Shown piece after piece: positions 41,732 to 52,551 of a stretch of 64,000 nt of DNA. Under the pieces are notes generated by a model. That model had not been told where the DNA came from. It did no database searches and saw only the letters and a list, made by a program, of their open reading frames with translations. The first letter of the stretch is position 1. Each line of letters opens with the position of its first letter. Position numbers and translations under genes: made by a program. Source of the DNA: Kluyvera genomosp. 3 (GTDB lineage: Bacteria; Pseudomonadota; Gammaproteobacteria; Enterobacterales; Enterobacteriaceae); contig CP022114.1 in assembly GCA_002211745.1 (NCBI GenBank), forward strand, positions 2,574,645 through 2,638,644, in the 5' to 3' direction.

Positions 41732-42670
41732 ATCGCCTTCTCGGGCTAACCGCCCTATTATTCACGTTGATGTTAACCTTAAGCCCTGGCGCGAGGGCGG
41801 CAAACTGCTGGAACGGTAGCCCGGCGGGGTTAAGTTTTGGCACCGTCACGCCCGGACAGAGTAGCGCCACCAGCACGAAGCTCCCTTTTACCTGCAATAA
41901 CTATGACGGCCATACTGAGTTTGTCCGCGCCTGCCTGAAGCTGATGGCCAACGACCCAATTCCGATGAGCCAGAATGAGCCGTCAACCACACCGCTCTAT
42001 TTCTCGCTGTATTCGATTTATGATCTCCATCATCCGCTCAGCCAGAACAGTGACGTCTACGCCCAGATTGACCTTGAGCTGGCCTCGGGGCAAGCCAACG
42101 TCGAGCACGACATCCCGTTGATTGGCAAAATCAACGCCGGGCAAAACAACGTCAGCGCGGGGAATTATTATGATTACGCCACTAGCGTGCAGATAAGCTA
42201 TTCCTCGGCGTCATCTATGCAGTCTCTCCCTTCATGCAGCGGGCTCTCCGGCACCACCGTGACCGATCAAATCAGCGCTACCGCCACGGTCAAAAACGGT
42301 TGCGAGATACTGAACGTCGATGATATGGACTTCGGGCATCGAAGCCCGGTGCAGAGCAGCCAGCTTGAAGCCAATGCAACGGCAAACATCACCATTCAAT
42401 GTCCTACTGGAACCAGCTACGCGGTAAGCATCGGCGAGGGTTACATCCGGATGGCAACGCGCGCCAGCTCTGTAATAACGGAGATTGCCTCCGCTACGAT
42501 CTCTACCAGGACGCCGCCCACACCGCGCAATGGACGTCTGAGACGCCGCAAAAACAGTACTCCGACAGTGGACAGCCACAGCAAATGGTGGTCTATGGCA
42601 AAGTGCCGCCGCAACAGTGGCCTGAGGCGGGACCTATACCGACACGGTGGTAATTACGCTAAGCTATTAA
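41722..42670 (+). CDS. Csu-type fimbrial tip protein with two spore coat U domains (two apparent frameshifts)
   Basis: About 316 residues after correction: signal peptide (LLGLTALLFTLMLTLSPGARA), an N-terminal SCPU-like domain (AANCWNGSPAGLSFGTVTPG) and a second SCPU domain (VKNGCEILNVDDMDFG). The two-domain layout matches Acinetobacter CsuE, the adhesive tip with hydrophobic finger loops. Bases are missing near 42436 (expected IGEGLHPDGNARQLCNNG) and 42634 (expected PEAGPYTDTVVITLSY). It is the last gene of the fimbrial operon. Confidence 0.82.
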
Positions 42671-42756
42671 CAGGAGACTACAACGGCTTCATGCCTGCTT
42701 TGCCGTTACTGTAAAATCGGCACCTGTTCGCCAAAACATAAGCTATCGGAAAGCCA

Positions 42757-43464
42757 ATGGATTATTCGCAAGCACTACAGGCATTACTTTCACGCGATCC
42801 TCTGAGGATGCAGGCGCTCACTGCCGTACATGATCTTCACTTATCTGACGGGTGGATTGGCGCCGGGTTCGTCCGCGACGCCGTTTGGGCACACCTGCAT
42901 GGGCACCCGTATCCACCGATGCCGGCAGACGTAGATGTGGTCTGGTTCGATGATAAACAGCCTTCCGACGCGCAAGACCTTGAGTTTGAGGAGACGCTGA
43001 AACGACGCAATCCCACCTTCAACTGGTCGGTAAAAAATCAGGCCCGGATGCACCAACGCAACGGTGACGCCCCCTACCACTCCACGGAACATGCACTCGG
43101 CTTCTGGCCCGAGACGGCAACGGCAGTAGCCGTAAGGCTAGCGGGAACACAGGGTATTGAGATTGTGGCGCCCTATGGACTTGAAGATCTGTTTGAATTG
43201 CGGTTAAAGCCAACGCCGCGCTTTGAGCATGAGAAATACTCTATCTTCACAGACCGGGTTGCGGAGAAACGGTGGCTGCAGCGCTATCCCTTGCTGCATA
43301 TTATCAAGCATTCCCCCAAACGGCGTAATTCTCCGTTAACGCCAAACGGCGTGGATTTGAATATCATCGCGTCCGTTGCCTTCGTTTTTGGCCGACGAAA
43401 TGCCCCGTATCAGGCAACGTCGCGACAGCGCCGCCATAAACCTTTTTACAGACACCCTCTTTAG
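42757..43464 (+). CDS. Nucleotidyltransferase-family protein (C-terminus uncertain)
   Basis: Protein of the NTP_transf_6/DUF925 (COG3575) nucleotidyltransferase family. The nucleotide-binding start of the fold is visible as WIGAGFVRDAVWAHLHG and the metal-binding acidic pair as PADVDVVWFDD; later GIEIVAPYGLEDLFELRL and DRVAEKRWLQRYP are family-typical. Known members are about 185-195 residues. The last 40 or so residues read here look unlike the family and may come from a missing base near 43310. Substrate unknown. It lies between the fimbrial operon and a phosphoribosyltransferase gene. Confidence 0.75.
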   Translation: MDYSQALQALLSRDPLRMQALTAVHDLHLSDGWIGAGFVRDAVWAHLHGHPYPPMPADVDVVWFDDKQPSDAQDLEFEETLKRRNPTFNWSVKNQARMHQRNGDAPYHSTEHALGFWPETATAVAVRLAGTQGIEIVAPYGLEDLFELRLKPTPRFEHEKYSIFTDRVAEKRWLQRYPLLHIIKHSPKRRNSPLTPNGVDLNIIASVAFVFGRRNAPYQATSRQRRHKPFYRHPL

Positions 43465-43525
43465 TGATTAAGGTGGGTTAATTCAACTCAATAACCGCCT
43501 TTAATAAACGAAAACGGGTCTTACT

Positions 43526-44044
43526 ATGAACACTCACACTATTGGCGATATCATTCTCGACGAAGCGAGTATTGCGGCAGGCGTGCGTAATGTCGCCGCA
43601 CAGATCAGCCAGGATTACACCGATGCCGTGGTCATTACCGTGGTCCCTGGCGGATTCTCTATACGGCAGATCTGACAAGACAGCTCCATTTTGACATTAA
43701 CATGGATTATATCTCCTGCCGCACACCCCGGTGAACGCAATAATAGTTCGGCTATCGTCTATCACCAGAACATTCAGATTGAGAACCGCCACGTCATTCT
43801 TATCGATGATGCCATCGAATCTGGCGGCACAATGAAGCGCCTTGTTGAATATATCCAGGACAATTTTCATCCGGCTTCTGTTGCCGTGGCCGTTCTGTTT
43901 GTCAAACCGGGTCGCGTGACCATTCCGGCAAAATTGTACTATGCCTATGAAATGGAAAATGACGATCTGCTGGTGGGCTATGGGATGCCATGGGAAGATA
44001 AATACCGCAACCGGCCGAATGTGGCAAAACTCATCACTGAATAA
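43526..44044 (+). CDS. Type I phosphoribosyltransferase, hypoxanthine PRTase-like (three apparent frameshifts)
   Basis: About 173 residues after correction. The PRPP-binding motif VILIDDAIESGGTMKRL is clear, as are an HPRT-like N-terminus (IGDIILDEASIAAGVRNVA) and VVITVVPGG. The C-terminal VGYGMPWEDKYRNRPNVAKL is like bacterial hypoxanthine-guanine PRTases. Bases are missing near 43662 (expected VPGGILYTADLTRQ) and twice near 43720-43731 (expected SCPHTPGERNNSS). It probably salvages hypoxanthine or guanine; E. coli has its own hpt elsewhere, so this is an extra copy. It lies 179 bp upstream of add, which produces inosine. Confidence 0.78.
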
Positions 44045-44223
44045 AAGAGAGACAGGGCATTGCCGTGCGAGCGGTTTGGCAACCATCAAGCGACACAATA
44101 AACTGCGGCAAATCTTCTGATCGTTTCGCTAATGCCCTGTTACGTGAGTTTTTTCGATACTTTTAATCGGTTATAGCCCTATGGTATAATGATTTGCACT
44201 TTAACTAAAATAAGAGTGCTGCC

Positions 44224-45224
44224 ATGATCGATACCAACCTGCCTTTAACTGACGTTCACCGCCACCTTGACGGTAATATTCGCGCCCAAACCATCCTCGA
44301 TCTCGGCCGCCAGTTTAATCTGTCGCTGCCTGCCTCTACGCTGGAAACATTACTGCCCCACGTGCAGGTCACCAGCAATGAACCGGATCTGGTTAGTTTC
44401 CTCAGCAAGCTTGATTGGGGGTTAAGGTGCTGGCTTCTTTAGAGGCCTGTCGTCGCGTTGCTTATGAAAACGTGGAAGATGCGGCGCGCAATGGCCTGCA
44501 CTACGTTGAGCTGCGTTTCTCCCCACGCTATATGGCGATGACTCACCAGTTACCGGTAGACGGCGTGGTAGAAGCCGTGATTGCCGGGGTAAAAGAAGGT
44601 TGTAAGGCGTTTAATGTTGAAGCGCGTCTGATTGGCATTATGAGCCGCACATTCGGCGAGGCGGCCTGTGAAGAAGAACTGAACGCCCTTCTCGCGCACC
44701 GCGATGGCATTACCGCACTCGACCTGGCCGGTGATGAGCTCGGCTTCCCTGGCACTCTGTTCCTCGACCACTTCACGCGCGCGCGCGATGCTGGCTGGCG
44801 CATTACCGTCCATGCCGGTGAAGCTGCCGGCCCGGAAAGTATCTGGCAGGCCATTCGTGAGCTTGGCGCGGAGCGCATTGGTCACGGCGTCAAAGCGGTT
44901 GAAGATCCGGCGTTGATGGATTTCCTCGCGGAAAAACGCATCGGCATTGAATCCTGTCTGACCTCCAATATTCAGACCAGTACCGTCGCGTCGCTGGCGC
45001 AGCATCCTCTGAAAACCTTCCTCGAACATGGCGTACTGGCCAGCCTGAATACCGACGACCCGGCCGTACAAGGGATTGATATTCAACACGAATACCGTGT
45101 CGCCGCTCCCGCCGCAGGGTTAACTCCTGCGCAGATTCGTCAGGCGCAGATTAACGGCCTGGAAATGGCATTCCTGTCGGCGGGCGAAAAGCAGGCGCTC
45201 ATCGCCCGCGTCCAACGCGGATAA
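44224..45224 (+). CDS. add: Adenosine deaminase (one apparent frameshift)
   Basis: Zinc enzyme that converts adenosine and deoxyadenosine to inosine and deoxyinosine in purine salvage. Metal ligands and catalytic residues are visible: [11 protein letters not shown] (His-x-His), [13 protein letters not shown] (His, Glu), ERIGHGVKA (His) and [10 protein letters not shown] (Asp). One G is missing near 44419 (GGGG read as GGG before [10 protein letters not shown]; expected [10 protein letters not shown]). Restored length is 333 residues, as in E. coli. A strong terminator follows. Confidence 0.95.
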
Positions 45225-45230
45225 AAAGCA

Positions 45231-45258
45231 TCCCGGTAGCTTTCGCTACCGGGATTTT
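45231..45258. terminator. add terminator
   Basis: TCCCGGTAGC-TTTC-GCTACCGGGA stem (45231-45254) followed by TTTT, between convergent add and ydgJ. Confidence 0.92.
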
Positions 45259-45267
45259 CCGGCCTCT

Positions 45268-46307
45268 TTATACCAGCGTCAGCGCAGCACGATGCTTCGC
45301 GGATTCAATGCCCAGCTCAATCAACTCCATTATCTGAATGGCCTGACCTGCGGGCACCGGGTTCTCACCGATGCCGTTCAGGGCATCGCGAATGGCGGCG
45401 TAATATGCGGGGTAATTACCGGCAACGTCAGCCAGCTTTCTTCGACTCGCTCTTCACCTTCAACCGTGGTCAGAATGCCGTCGCGCATGTCATAGCCCCA
45501 ATCGGCTTGCGGCAAGCGCTCACCGTTTTTCAGGCGATCTTCCTGCGGGTCAAGGCCAAATTTCACGTAGCTGGCCTGTGTGCCATGGACGATATAGCGA
45601 GCCGTTTCTGCCGCGGCCAGCAGCGTTGAGTGGAGCACGACGCGACGCTGCGGATAAGTCAGCACCGCATGGAAGTAATCCGTCGCCTGCGCACCCGGAC
45701 GCAGCTGGCCGAGATCGACATACAGGCTTTGCGGTAAGCCAAACAGATTGACCGCCTGATCGAGTAAATGCGGCCCTAAATCATACCAGATGCCGGTACC
45801 CAGCCCAGCCTGTTCACGCCAGCGGGCACGAACCTGCGGACGATAACGGTCAAAGTGTGATTCGAAATGGGTGATATCGCCTAATTTACCTTCATTAATC
45901 AGCGCCTTAACCGTCAGAAAATCGCTGTCCCAGCGACGGTTGTGGAAAACAGACAGCAGTTTGCCCTGCTGTTTTGCCAGCGTGTCCAGCTCGCGCGCCT
46001 GTGACAGTGTCACGGTAAAGGGTTTGTCGACTACCACGTTCTTCCCTGCTTCCAGCGCGGCTTTAGCTAGCGGGTAATGGGTATCGTTCGGCGTAGGAAT
46101 GACAATCAGATCAATACCGGGGTCGTTAAACAGCGCCTGGGGGTCAGATACCACGCTGACCGCAGGCCAGTCGGCATGCACCTTAGCGGCGTCACTGCTG
46201 GAGACAATCGCCAGTTCCATACCTGGCGTGCCGCTAATCAGCGGCGCATGAAATGTCTTACTGGCGTAACCATAGCCCACCAGCCCTACGCGGATTGGGT
46301 CACTCAT
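45268..46307 (-). CDS. ydgJ: Gfo/Idh/MocA-family oxidoreductase YdgJ (one apparent frameshift)
   Basis: Predicted NAD(P)-dependent dehydrogenase. The N-terminal Rossmann motif is GLVGYGYASKTFHAPLI, with the family EKP-like motif as VVVDKPFTVTL and the substrate-domain His in YDLGPHLLDQAVNLFG. One base is missing near 45414 (expected LTLPGNYPAYYAAIRDAL). Restored length is 346 residues, the E. coli YdgJ length. The substrate is unknown; scyllo-inositol dehydrogenases are among close relatives. Confidence 0.92.
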
Positions 46308-46543
46308 ATTGCAGCCTCACTTCTGAAGTAACGGGATTCAACCGATTTTGTAATCGATTTCTTATTTGACCTCATCTTATGATGCCGTACAACAGTTTAA
46401 TAACATTATGGCGCGGCAAATGGCTATCTGTTGAAATAATAAGCATTCGTGGAATCGATTCCGCTGAAAACTTGCGTTGTGGCGCGGGCGCGCTAAGATC
46501 TTGCTCTGGCGTTATTTTATCAATGGATTGTTAGATAAATTTC

Positions 46544-46687
46544 ATGAATTCCGTATTGTCTCGTATTGTTGAACTGATTGGTTGGGTTATTCTGGGTTTT
46601 TCCGTTCTCCTGCTGTTTGTCGCGCATCACATTGACGACTACAAGTCGCCCGAACCCACGGCCACCGCATCACTGCAAAAAAAGTAA
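46544..46687 (+). CDS. blr: Small membrane protein Blr (divisome-associated)
   Basis: 47-residue single-pass membrane protein, MNSVLSRIVELIGWVIL continuing GFSVLLLFVAHHIDDYKSPE. In E. coli the 41-residue Blr joins the divisome and its loss raises beta-lactam sensitivity. The similar IELxGW, VxLLxVAxHIDxY and PE positions, the size, and the place between ydgJ and cnu all support the match. The gene is too short for usual ORF cut-offs. No good Shine-Dalgarno was seen; AGAT lies upstream. Confidence 0.82.
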   Translation: MNSVLSRIVELIGWVILGFSVLLLFVAHHIDDYKSPEPTATASLQKK

Positions 46688-46723
46688 TTTCGACACGTTA
46701 AAAAAGTGATTCGGATCGCATCC

Positions 46724-46752
46724 GTGCAACCGGTTTCTGAAACCGGTTGCAC
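46724..46752. promoter_or_regulatory. Candidate LacI-type operator: 13-bp inverted repeat upstream of the GH1 gene
   Basis: GTGCAACCGGTTT (46724-46736) and AAACCGGTTGCAC (46740-46752) form a perfect inverted repeat around CTG. Each arm itself contains the palindrome AACCGGTT, typical of LacI/GalR-type operators with a central CCGG. It ends 52 bp before the GH1 start codon. There is no T run after it, so it is not a standard terminator. Confidence 0.6.
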
Positions 46753-46759
46753 ATCATAA

Positions 46760-48172
<1,413 letters not shown>

Positions 48173-48183
48173 CCCTTCCCTTT

Positions 48184-48205
48184 CAGGGCGTCAGACGACG
48201 CCCTG
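48184..48205 (+). terminator. Hairpin downstream of the GH1 gene
   Basis: CAGGGCGTC-AGAC-GACGCCCTG, 12 bp after the stop codon. It lacks a T run, so terminator function is uncertain. Confidence 0.5.
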
Positions 48206-48455
48206 ACTGCATAAAATCGCCCTAATTTTGGGGCGAAATCAATAAGCACATTTTCTGTCATTGTAATTCATTCTTAATAGCCAAATAATTCGCGATATCC
48301 CATCGAGGTTGAGCTATAGACGCTGAACTCTCTATTAAAACGGATGTCGATAAACACATTGGCTATAAATGCCGCATTAACTGTCTCGTTTTCTCCCCAT
48401 TGTCTGGTAGAAACCGGTGTACGGTGAGCTTTAACATTATAATGGATGCCCTCAA

Positions 48456-48671
48456 ATGACCGTTCTGGATTATTTATTAAAGTTCCGCAAAGTCAGTTCG
48501 CTGGACAATCTTGAAAAACTCTACGACCACCTGAACTATTCGCTGAGCAACACTGAAGAACTTATCAATATGTATCGCGCCGCCGACCATCGCCGTGCTG
48601 AGCTGGTTTCTGGCGGTCGTTTGTACGATCTTGGACAGGTTCCCAAGAACGTTTGGCGTTTTGTGCAATAA
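48456..48671 (+). CDS. cnu: Hha/YmoA-family nucleoid-associated protein Cnu (YdgT)
   Basis: 71-residue H-NS/StpA partner that modulates silencing and was found to bind a site at oriC. The sequence is nearly the same as E. coli Cnu ([46 protein letters not shown]). It works as an adaptor of H-NS at horizontally acquired DNA and virulence genes. It is followed after 84 bp by ydgK, as in E. coli. The frame is intact. Confidence 0.96.
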   Translation: MTVLDYLLKFRKVSSLDNLEKLYDHLNYSLSNTEELINMYRAADHRRAELVSGGRLYDLGQVPKNVWRFVQ

Positions 48672-48682
48672 TAGTTTTTTCC

Positions 48683-48740
48683 TCAGCGCCAGTTGCTTAT
48701 ACTCCTCGACCTGTATTTTTCCTCTCATGACTGGCGCTGA
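48683..48740 (+). promoter_or_regulatory. Inverted repeat between cnu and ydgK
   Basis: TCAGCGCCAGT (48683-48693) and ACTGGCGCTGA (48730-48740) are perfect 11-bp inverted copies 36 bp apart. The right arm stops five bases before the ydgK ribosome-binding site AGGAG, so folding of the transcript could affect ydgK translation. No regulator or RNA family was recognised. Confidence 0.45.
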
Positions 48741-48755
48741 TTTTCAGGAGACACA

Positions 48756-49196
48756 ATGTCAGATAATTCTGCAGAACGTATTGGCGGATGGCTGCTTGGC
48801 CCATTAGCCTGGCTGCTCGTGCAGCTGTTAAGCATCACCATCACGCTGGTGAAATTTGGTTACGTCCTGCTCAATCCGCACACTCTGGCGCTGGTTAAAG
48901 AAATGGGCGGCAGCAATACGCTATTTCTCGGACTGTCATTCCTTTCATTTATTGCCATGTGGTATTACACGCTGTGGCTGACAATTGCCTTCTTCAAACG
49001 CCGACACAATGTGCCAAAACACTACATTATCTGGCTGATGATTGGTGTACTGCTGGCAGTCAAAGCTTTTGCGTTTTCGCCTATCTCCGATGATCTGGCC
49101 GTGCGTCAACTTCTGCTTCCCCTGCTGGCAGCCGCGCTGATTGTGCCTTATCTCAAGCGTTCTCAACGGGTTAAACGCACCTTTACCCGCGCGTAA
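48756..49196 (+). CDS. ydgK: DUF2569 inner-membrane protein YdgK
   Basis: 146-residue inner-membrane protein with four predicted helices (LGPLAWLLVQLLSITITLV, LFLGLSFLSFIAMWYYTLWL, YIIWLMIGVLLAVKAFAF, LLLPLLAAALIVPYL) and the DUF2569 start GGWLLGPLAWL. Its function is unknown. It lies directly before the rsx operon, as in E. coli, but whether it is part of the same transcript is unclear. CAGGAG precedes the ATG. The frame is intact. Confidence 0.92.
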   Translation: MSDNSAERIGGWLLGPLAWLLVQLLSITITLVKFGYVLLNPHTLALVKEMGGSNTLFLGLSFLSFIAMWYYTLWLTIAFFKRRHNVPKHYIIWLMIGVLLAVKAFAFSPISDDLAVRQLLLPLLAAALIVPYLKRSQRVKRTFTRA

Positions 49197-49273
49197 TAAC
49201 CCCACAGTTAACCTGTTGTCGCTTGAGGCACTTTGTCAGATAATAGGTGGCTTTTTTTGTTACAGGTCGAATG

Positions 49274-49855
49274 ATGACTGACTATTTATTGCTCTTTATC
49301 GGTACAGTTCTGGTAAATAACTTCGTCCTGGTGAAGTTCCTTGGGCTGTGCCCGTTTATGGGCGTTTCCAAAAAACTGGAAACCGCTATGGGAATGGGGC
49401 TGGCGACAACCTTCGTGATGACGCTGGCATCTATTTGCGCCTGGCTTATCGACACCTGGATCCTCATCCCGCTGGATTTAGTCTACCTGCGCACGCTGGC
49501 CTTTATTCTGGTCATCGCTGTGGTCGTCCAGTTCACCGAAATGGTGGTGCGTAAAACCAGCCCGGCGCTGTATCGTCTGCTGGGTATTTTCCTGCCGCTT
49601 ATCACCACCAACTGCGCCGTGCTCGGCGTGGCATTGCTGAATATCAACCTCGGCCACAATTTTCTGCAATCGGCGCTATACGGTTTCTCCGCCGCCGTGG
49701 GCTTTTCGCTGGTTATGGTGCTCTTCGCCTCCATTCGCGAACGCCTGGTCGTCTCCGACGTTCCCGCCCCTTTCCGCGGCAACGCCATTGCGTTGATTAC
49801 CGCAGGTTTAATGTCGTTGGCCTTTATGGGCTTTAGTGGGTTGGTGAAGTTGTAA
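49274..49855 (+). CDS. rsxA: Electron transport complex subunit RsxA
   Basis: Integral membrane subunit of the Rsx (Rnf-like) ion-translocating complex. In E. coli the complex keeps SoxR reduced and so turns off the SoxRS response. The 193-residue product has six predicted helices and the conserved [19 protein letters not shown] and [14 protein letters not shown] segments; cysteines in both belong to the intramembrane cluster site. The ATG at 49274 matches the E. coli start MTDYLLLF. Its stop overlaps the rsxB start (TAATG). The frame is intact. Confidence 0.96.
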   Translation: MTDYLLLFIGTVLVNNFVLVKFLGLCPFMGVSKKLETAMGMGLATTFVMTLASICAWLIDTWILIPLDLVYLRTLAFILVIAVVVQFTEMVVRKTSPALYRLLGIFLPLITTNCAVLGVALLNINLGHNFLQSALYGFSAAVGFSLVMVLFASIRERLVVSDVPAPFRGNAIALITAGLMSLAFMGFSGLVKL

Positions 49856-50430
49856 TGATGACCTTCTGGATTGCTGTCGCTGCAATCAGCGTGTTAGGGC
49901 TGATTTTTGGCGTCATTCTCGGTTACGCCTCGCGCCGTTTTGCCGTTGAGGACGACCCGGTAGTCGAAAAAATTGATGAACTGCTGCCGCAAAGCCAGTG
50001 TGGCCAATGCGGCTACCCTGGCTGTCGCCCTTACGCCGAAGCGGTCAGTAACGGCGAAAAAATTAACTGCTGCGCGCCTGGCGGTGAAGCCGTCATGCTG
50101 AAAATCGCCGAGTTACTGAACGTCGACCCGCAGCCCATTGGCGGCGACGAAGCGGTGTCGGAGCCTGTGCGTATGCTGGCGGTTATCGATGAAAATAACT
50201 GTATCGGCTGCACCAAATGCATACAGGCCTGCCCGGTGGATGCCATCATTGGCGCCACGCGTGCCATGCACACGGTGGTGAGCGATCTGTGTACCGGCTG
50301 TAATTTGTGTGTTGCCCCGTGCCCTACTCAGTGTATTGAGTTACGCCCGGTAGAAACGACCACCGAAAGCTGGAAATGGGATCTGCAAACGATCCCGGTA
50401 CGAATTATTCCTGTGGAACACCATGCTTAA
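49855..50430 (+). CDS. rsxB: Electron transport complex iron-sulfur subunit RsxB
   Basis: Ferredoxin-like subunit (191 residues) with an N-terminal membrane anchor ([19 protein letters not shown]). A 4Fe-4S domain of the C-x2-C-x4-C type follows ([11 protein letters not shown], plus a Cys in KINCCAPGG). Two classic ferredoxin motifs complete it ([17 protein letters not shown] and [18 protein letters not shown]). It passes electrons within the Rsx complex. It overlaps both rsxA and rsxC by a few bases, so the operon is translationally coupled. The frame is intact. Confidence 0.96.
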   Translation: MMTFWIAVAAISVLGLIFGVILGYASRRFAVEDDPVVEKIDELLPQSQCGQCGYPGCRPYAEAVSNGEKINCCAPGGEAVMLKIAELLNVDPQPIGGDEAVSEPVRMLAVIDENNCIGCTKCIQACPVDAIIGATRAMHTVVSDLCTGCNLCVAPCPTQCIELRPVETTTESWKWDLQTIPVRIIPVEHHA

Positions 50431-52551
50431 GCTATTCTCCGCCTTCAGAAAAGACAAAATCTGGGATTTCGACGGGGTATTCACCCGCCAGAGATGAAAA
50501 CGCAGTCTAGCGGGACGCCACTGCGCCAGATACCGCTTGCCCAGCGTTTTGTTATTCCTCTGAAGCAGCACATCGGCGCCGAAGGCGAACTGTGCGTTCA
50601 GCCGGGCGATCGCGTTCTGCGCGGCCAGCCGCTAACCCGTGGTTGGGGGCGTATGCTGCCCGTTCATGCGCCAACGTCAGGTACGGTTGTCGCCATTGAA
50701 CCTCATGCGACAGCGCACCCTTCTGCGCTGCCGGAAATGAGCGTGATCATTGATGCCGACGGTGAAGACCGGTGGATAGCTCGCGACGGCTGGCATGATT
50801 ACAAAAATCACAGCCGTGAAGCGCTGATTGAACGTATTCATCAGTTCGGCGTGGCCGGTTTAGGCGGCGCGGGCTTCCCGACAGGCAGCAAACTGCGCGG
50901 CGGTGGCGATAAAATTGAGACGTTAATCATCAACGCCGCCGAATGTGAGCCGTACATTACCGCCGACGATCGCCTGATGCAGGACTGCGCGGCGCAGATT
51001 GTCGAAGGCATCCAGATTCTGGCACACATTCTGCAGCCACAGCAGGTGCTGATTGGCATCGAAGATAACAAGCCGCAGGCCATCTCAATGATGCGCGCCG
51101 TGCTTGCAGGCTGCCACGGCATCAGTTTACGTGTCATCCCAACCAAATACCCCTCCGGCGGCGCGAAACAGCTGACGCAAATTTTAACCGGTAAACAGGT
51201 GCCGCACGGCGGGCGTTCTTCCGACATTGGCGTCCTGATGCAAAACGTCGGTACGGCCTACGCGGTGAAACGTGCGGTGATTGACGGCGAGCCCCTCACT
51301 GAACGTGTGGTGACGCTGACCGGCGAATCAGTTTCGCTGCCGGGCAACGTCTGGGCGCGCCTCGGCACGCCGGTCAAACATCTGCTGAGCCACGCGGGAT
51401 TCTGCCCGACCAGTGACCAGATGGTGATTATGGGCGGCCCGCTAATGGGCTTTACTCTGCCCTGGCTCGACGTTCCGGTGGTGAAAATCACCAACTGTCT
51501 GCTGGCCCCGTCGGCGGCGGAAATGGGCGAACCCGAAGAGGAAAAAGGTTGCATCCGCTGTAGTGCCTGCGCTGACGCCTGCCCGGCAGACCTCCTGCCG
51601 CAGCAACTTTATTGGTTCAGCAAAGGTCAGCAGCACGACAAGGCCACCGCGCATAATCTGTCTGACTGCATTGAGTGCGGCGCCTGCGCATGGGTATGTC
51701 CAAGCAGTATTCCGCTGGTGCAGTATTTCCGTCAGGAAAAGGCGGAAATCAACGCCATCCGCCAGGAAGAACAGCGCGCCGCTGAAGCCAAAGCCCGTTT
51801 CGAAGCGCGTCAACAGCGTCTTGAACGTGAGAAAATCGCTCGCGAGGAACGTCATAAAAAAGCGGCCGTTCAGCCTACCGCTAAAGACCAGGACGCTATT
51901 CATGCCGCCCTGGCGCGGGTGCGTGAAAAACAGCAGCAGGCAACGCAGCCAATTGTGATTCAATCCGGCGCACTTCCGGATAACAGCGCCGTCGCTGCCG
52001 CGCGTGAAGCCCGTAAAGCACAGGCTCGCGCCGCTCAGGCGGAAAAACGTCAAAGCGCGAATGATGTCATCGATCCACGCAAAGCCGCCGTAGAGGCAGC
52101 TATTGCACGTGCAAAAGCCCGTAAAGCAGAAACGCAGCCAGAAGCCGATGTGACAGAGGCAAGCAGCGACCCACGTAAAGCGGCGGTTGAGGCGGCCATT
52201 GCCCGCGCCAAAGCACGTAAAGCGGCGCAATCGGCAGAAACTGCGCCCGTCGTCAACGAGAGCGAAACCGTTGACCCACGTAAGGCCGCAGTTGAGGCAG
52301 CCATCGCCCGTGCCAAAGCCCGTAAAGCGGCGCAATCGGCAGAAACTGCGCCCGTCGTCAGCGAGAGCGAAACCGTTGACCCGCGTAAAGCCGCGGTTGA
52401 GGCTGCCATTGCCCGTGCCAAAGCGCGCAAAGCGGCGCAGAACGCGGTTAGCGAACCCGCCGCCAACGACGACCCACGCAAAGCCGCCGTTGCTGCTGCT
52501 ATTGCCCGTGTTCAAGCCAGGAAAGCCGCTCAGGCCGTTAACGAGGATTAA
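50423..52551 (+). CDS. rsxC: Electron transport complex subunit RsxC (one apparent frameshift)
   Basis: NADH-binding, FMN- and [4Fe-4S]-containing soluble subunit, about 709 residues. The N-terminus [19 protein letters not shown] is separated from the long frame by one missing G near 50484. The flavin/NADH region has [20 protein letters not shown] and [13 protein letters not shown]. Two ferredoxin motifs ([17 protein letters not shown] and [17 protein letters not shown]) follow. The tail is a Lys/Arg/Ala-rich coiled coil with five repeats of a roughly 30-residue unit. It is co-transcribed with rsxA-E. Confidence 0.95.
52072..52530 (+). repeat. Tandem coding repeats in the rsxC C-terminus
   Basis: Five copies of a unit encoding [19 protein letters not shown], separated by variable 10-15 residue linkers. 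Copies 3 and 4 share nearly identical linkers ([15 protein letters not shown]). Repeat number differs between enterobacterial RsxC proteins, so the array can expand or contract by recombination. It is a protein repeat, not a CRISPR or satellite. Confidence 0.9.

Noticed and set aside
46724-46752. Strong inverted repeat as terminator of blr
   Set aside because: No T run on either strand and the arms hold AACCGGTT palindromes, so an operator is more likely.
52072-52530. Regularly spaced repeats that could suggest a CRISPR array
   Set aside because: They are in frame within rsxC, differ at synonymous positions and encode a known type of Rsx tail; spacers are also repeated.
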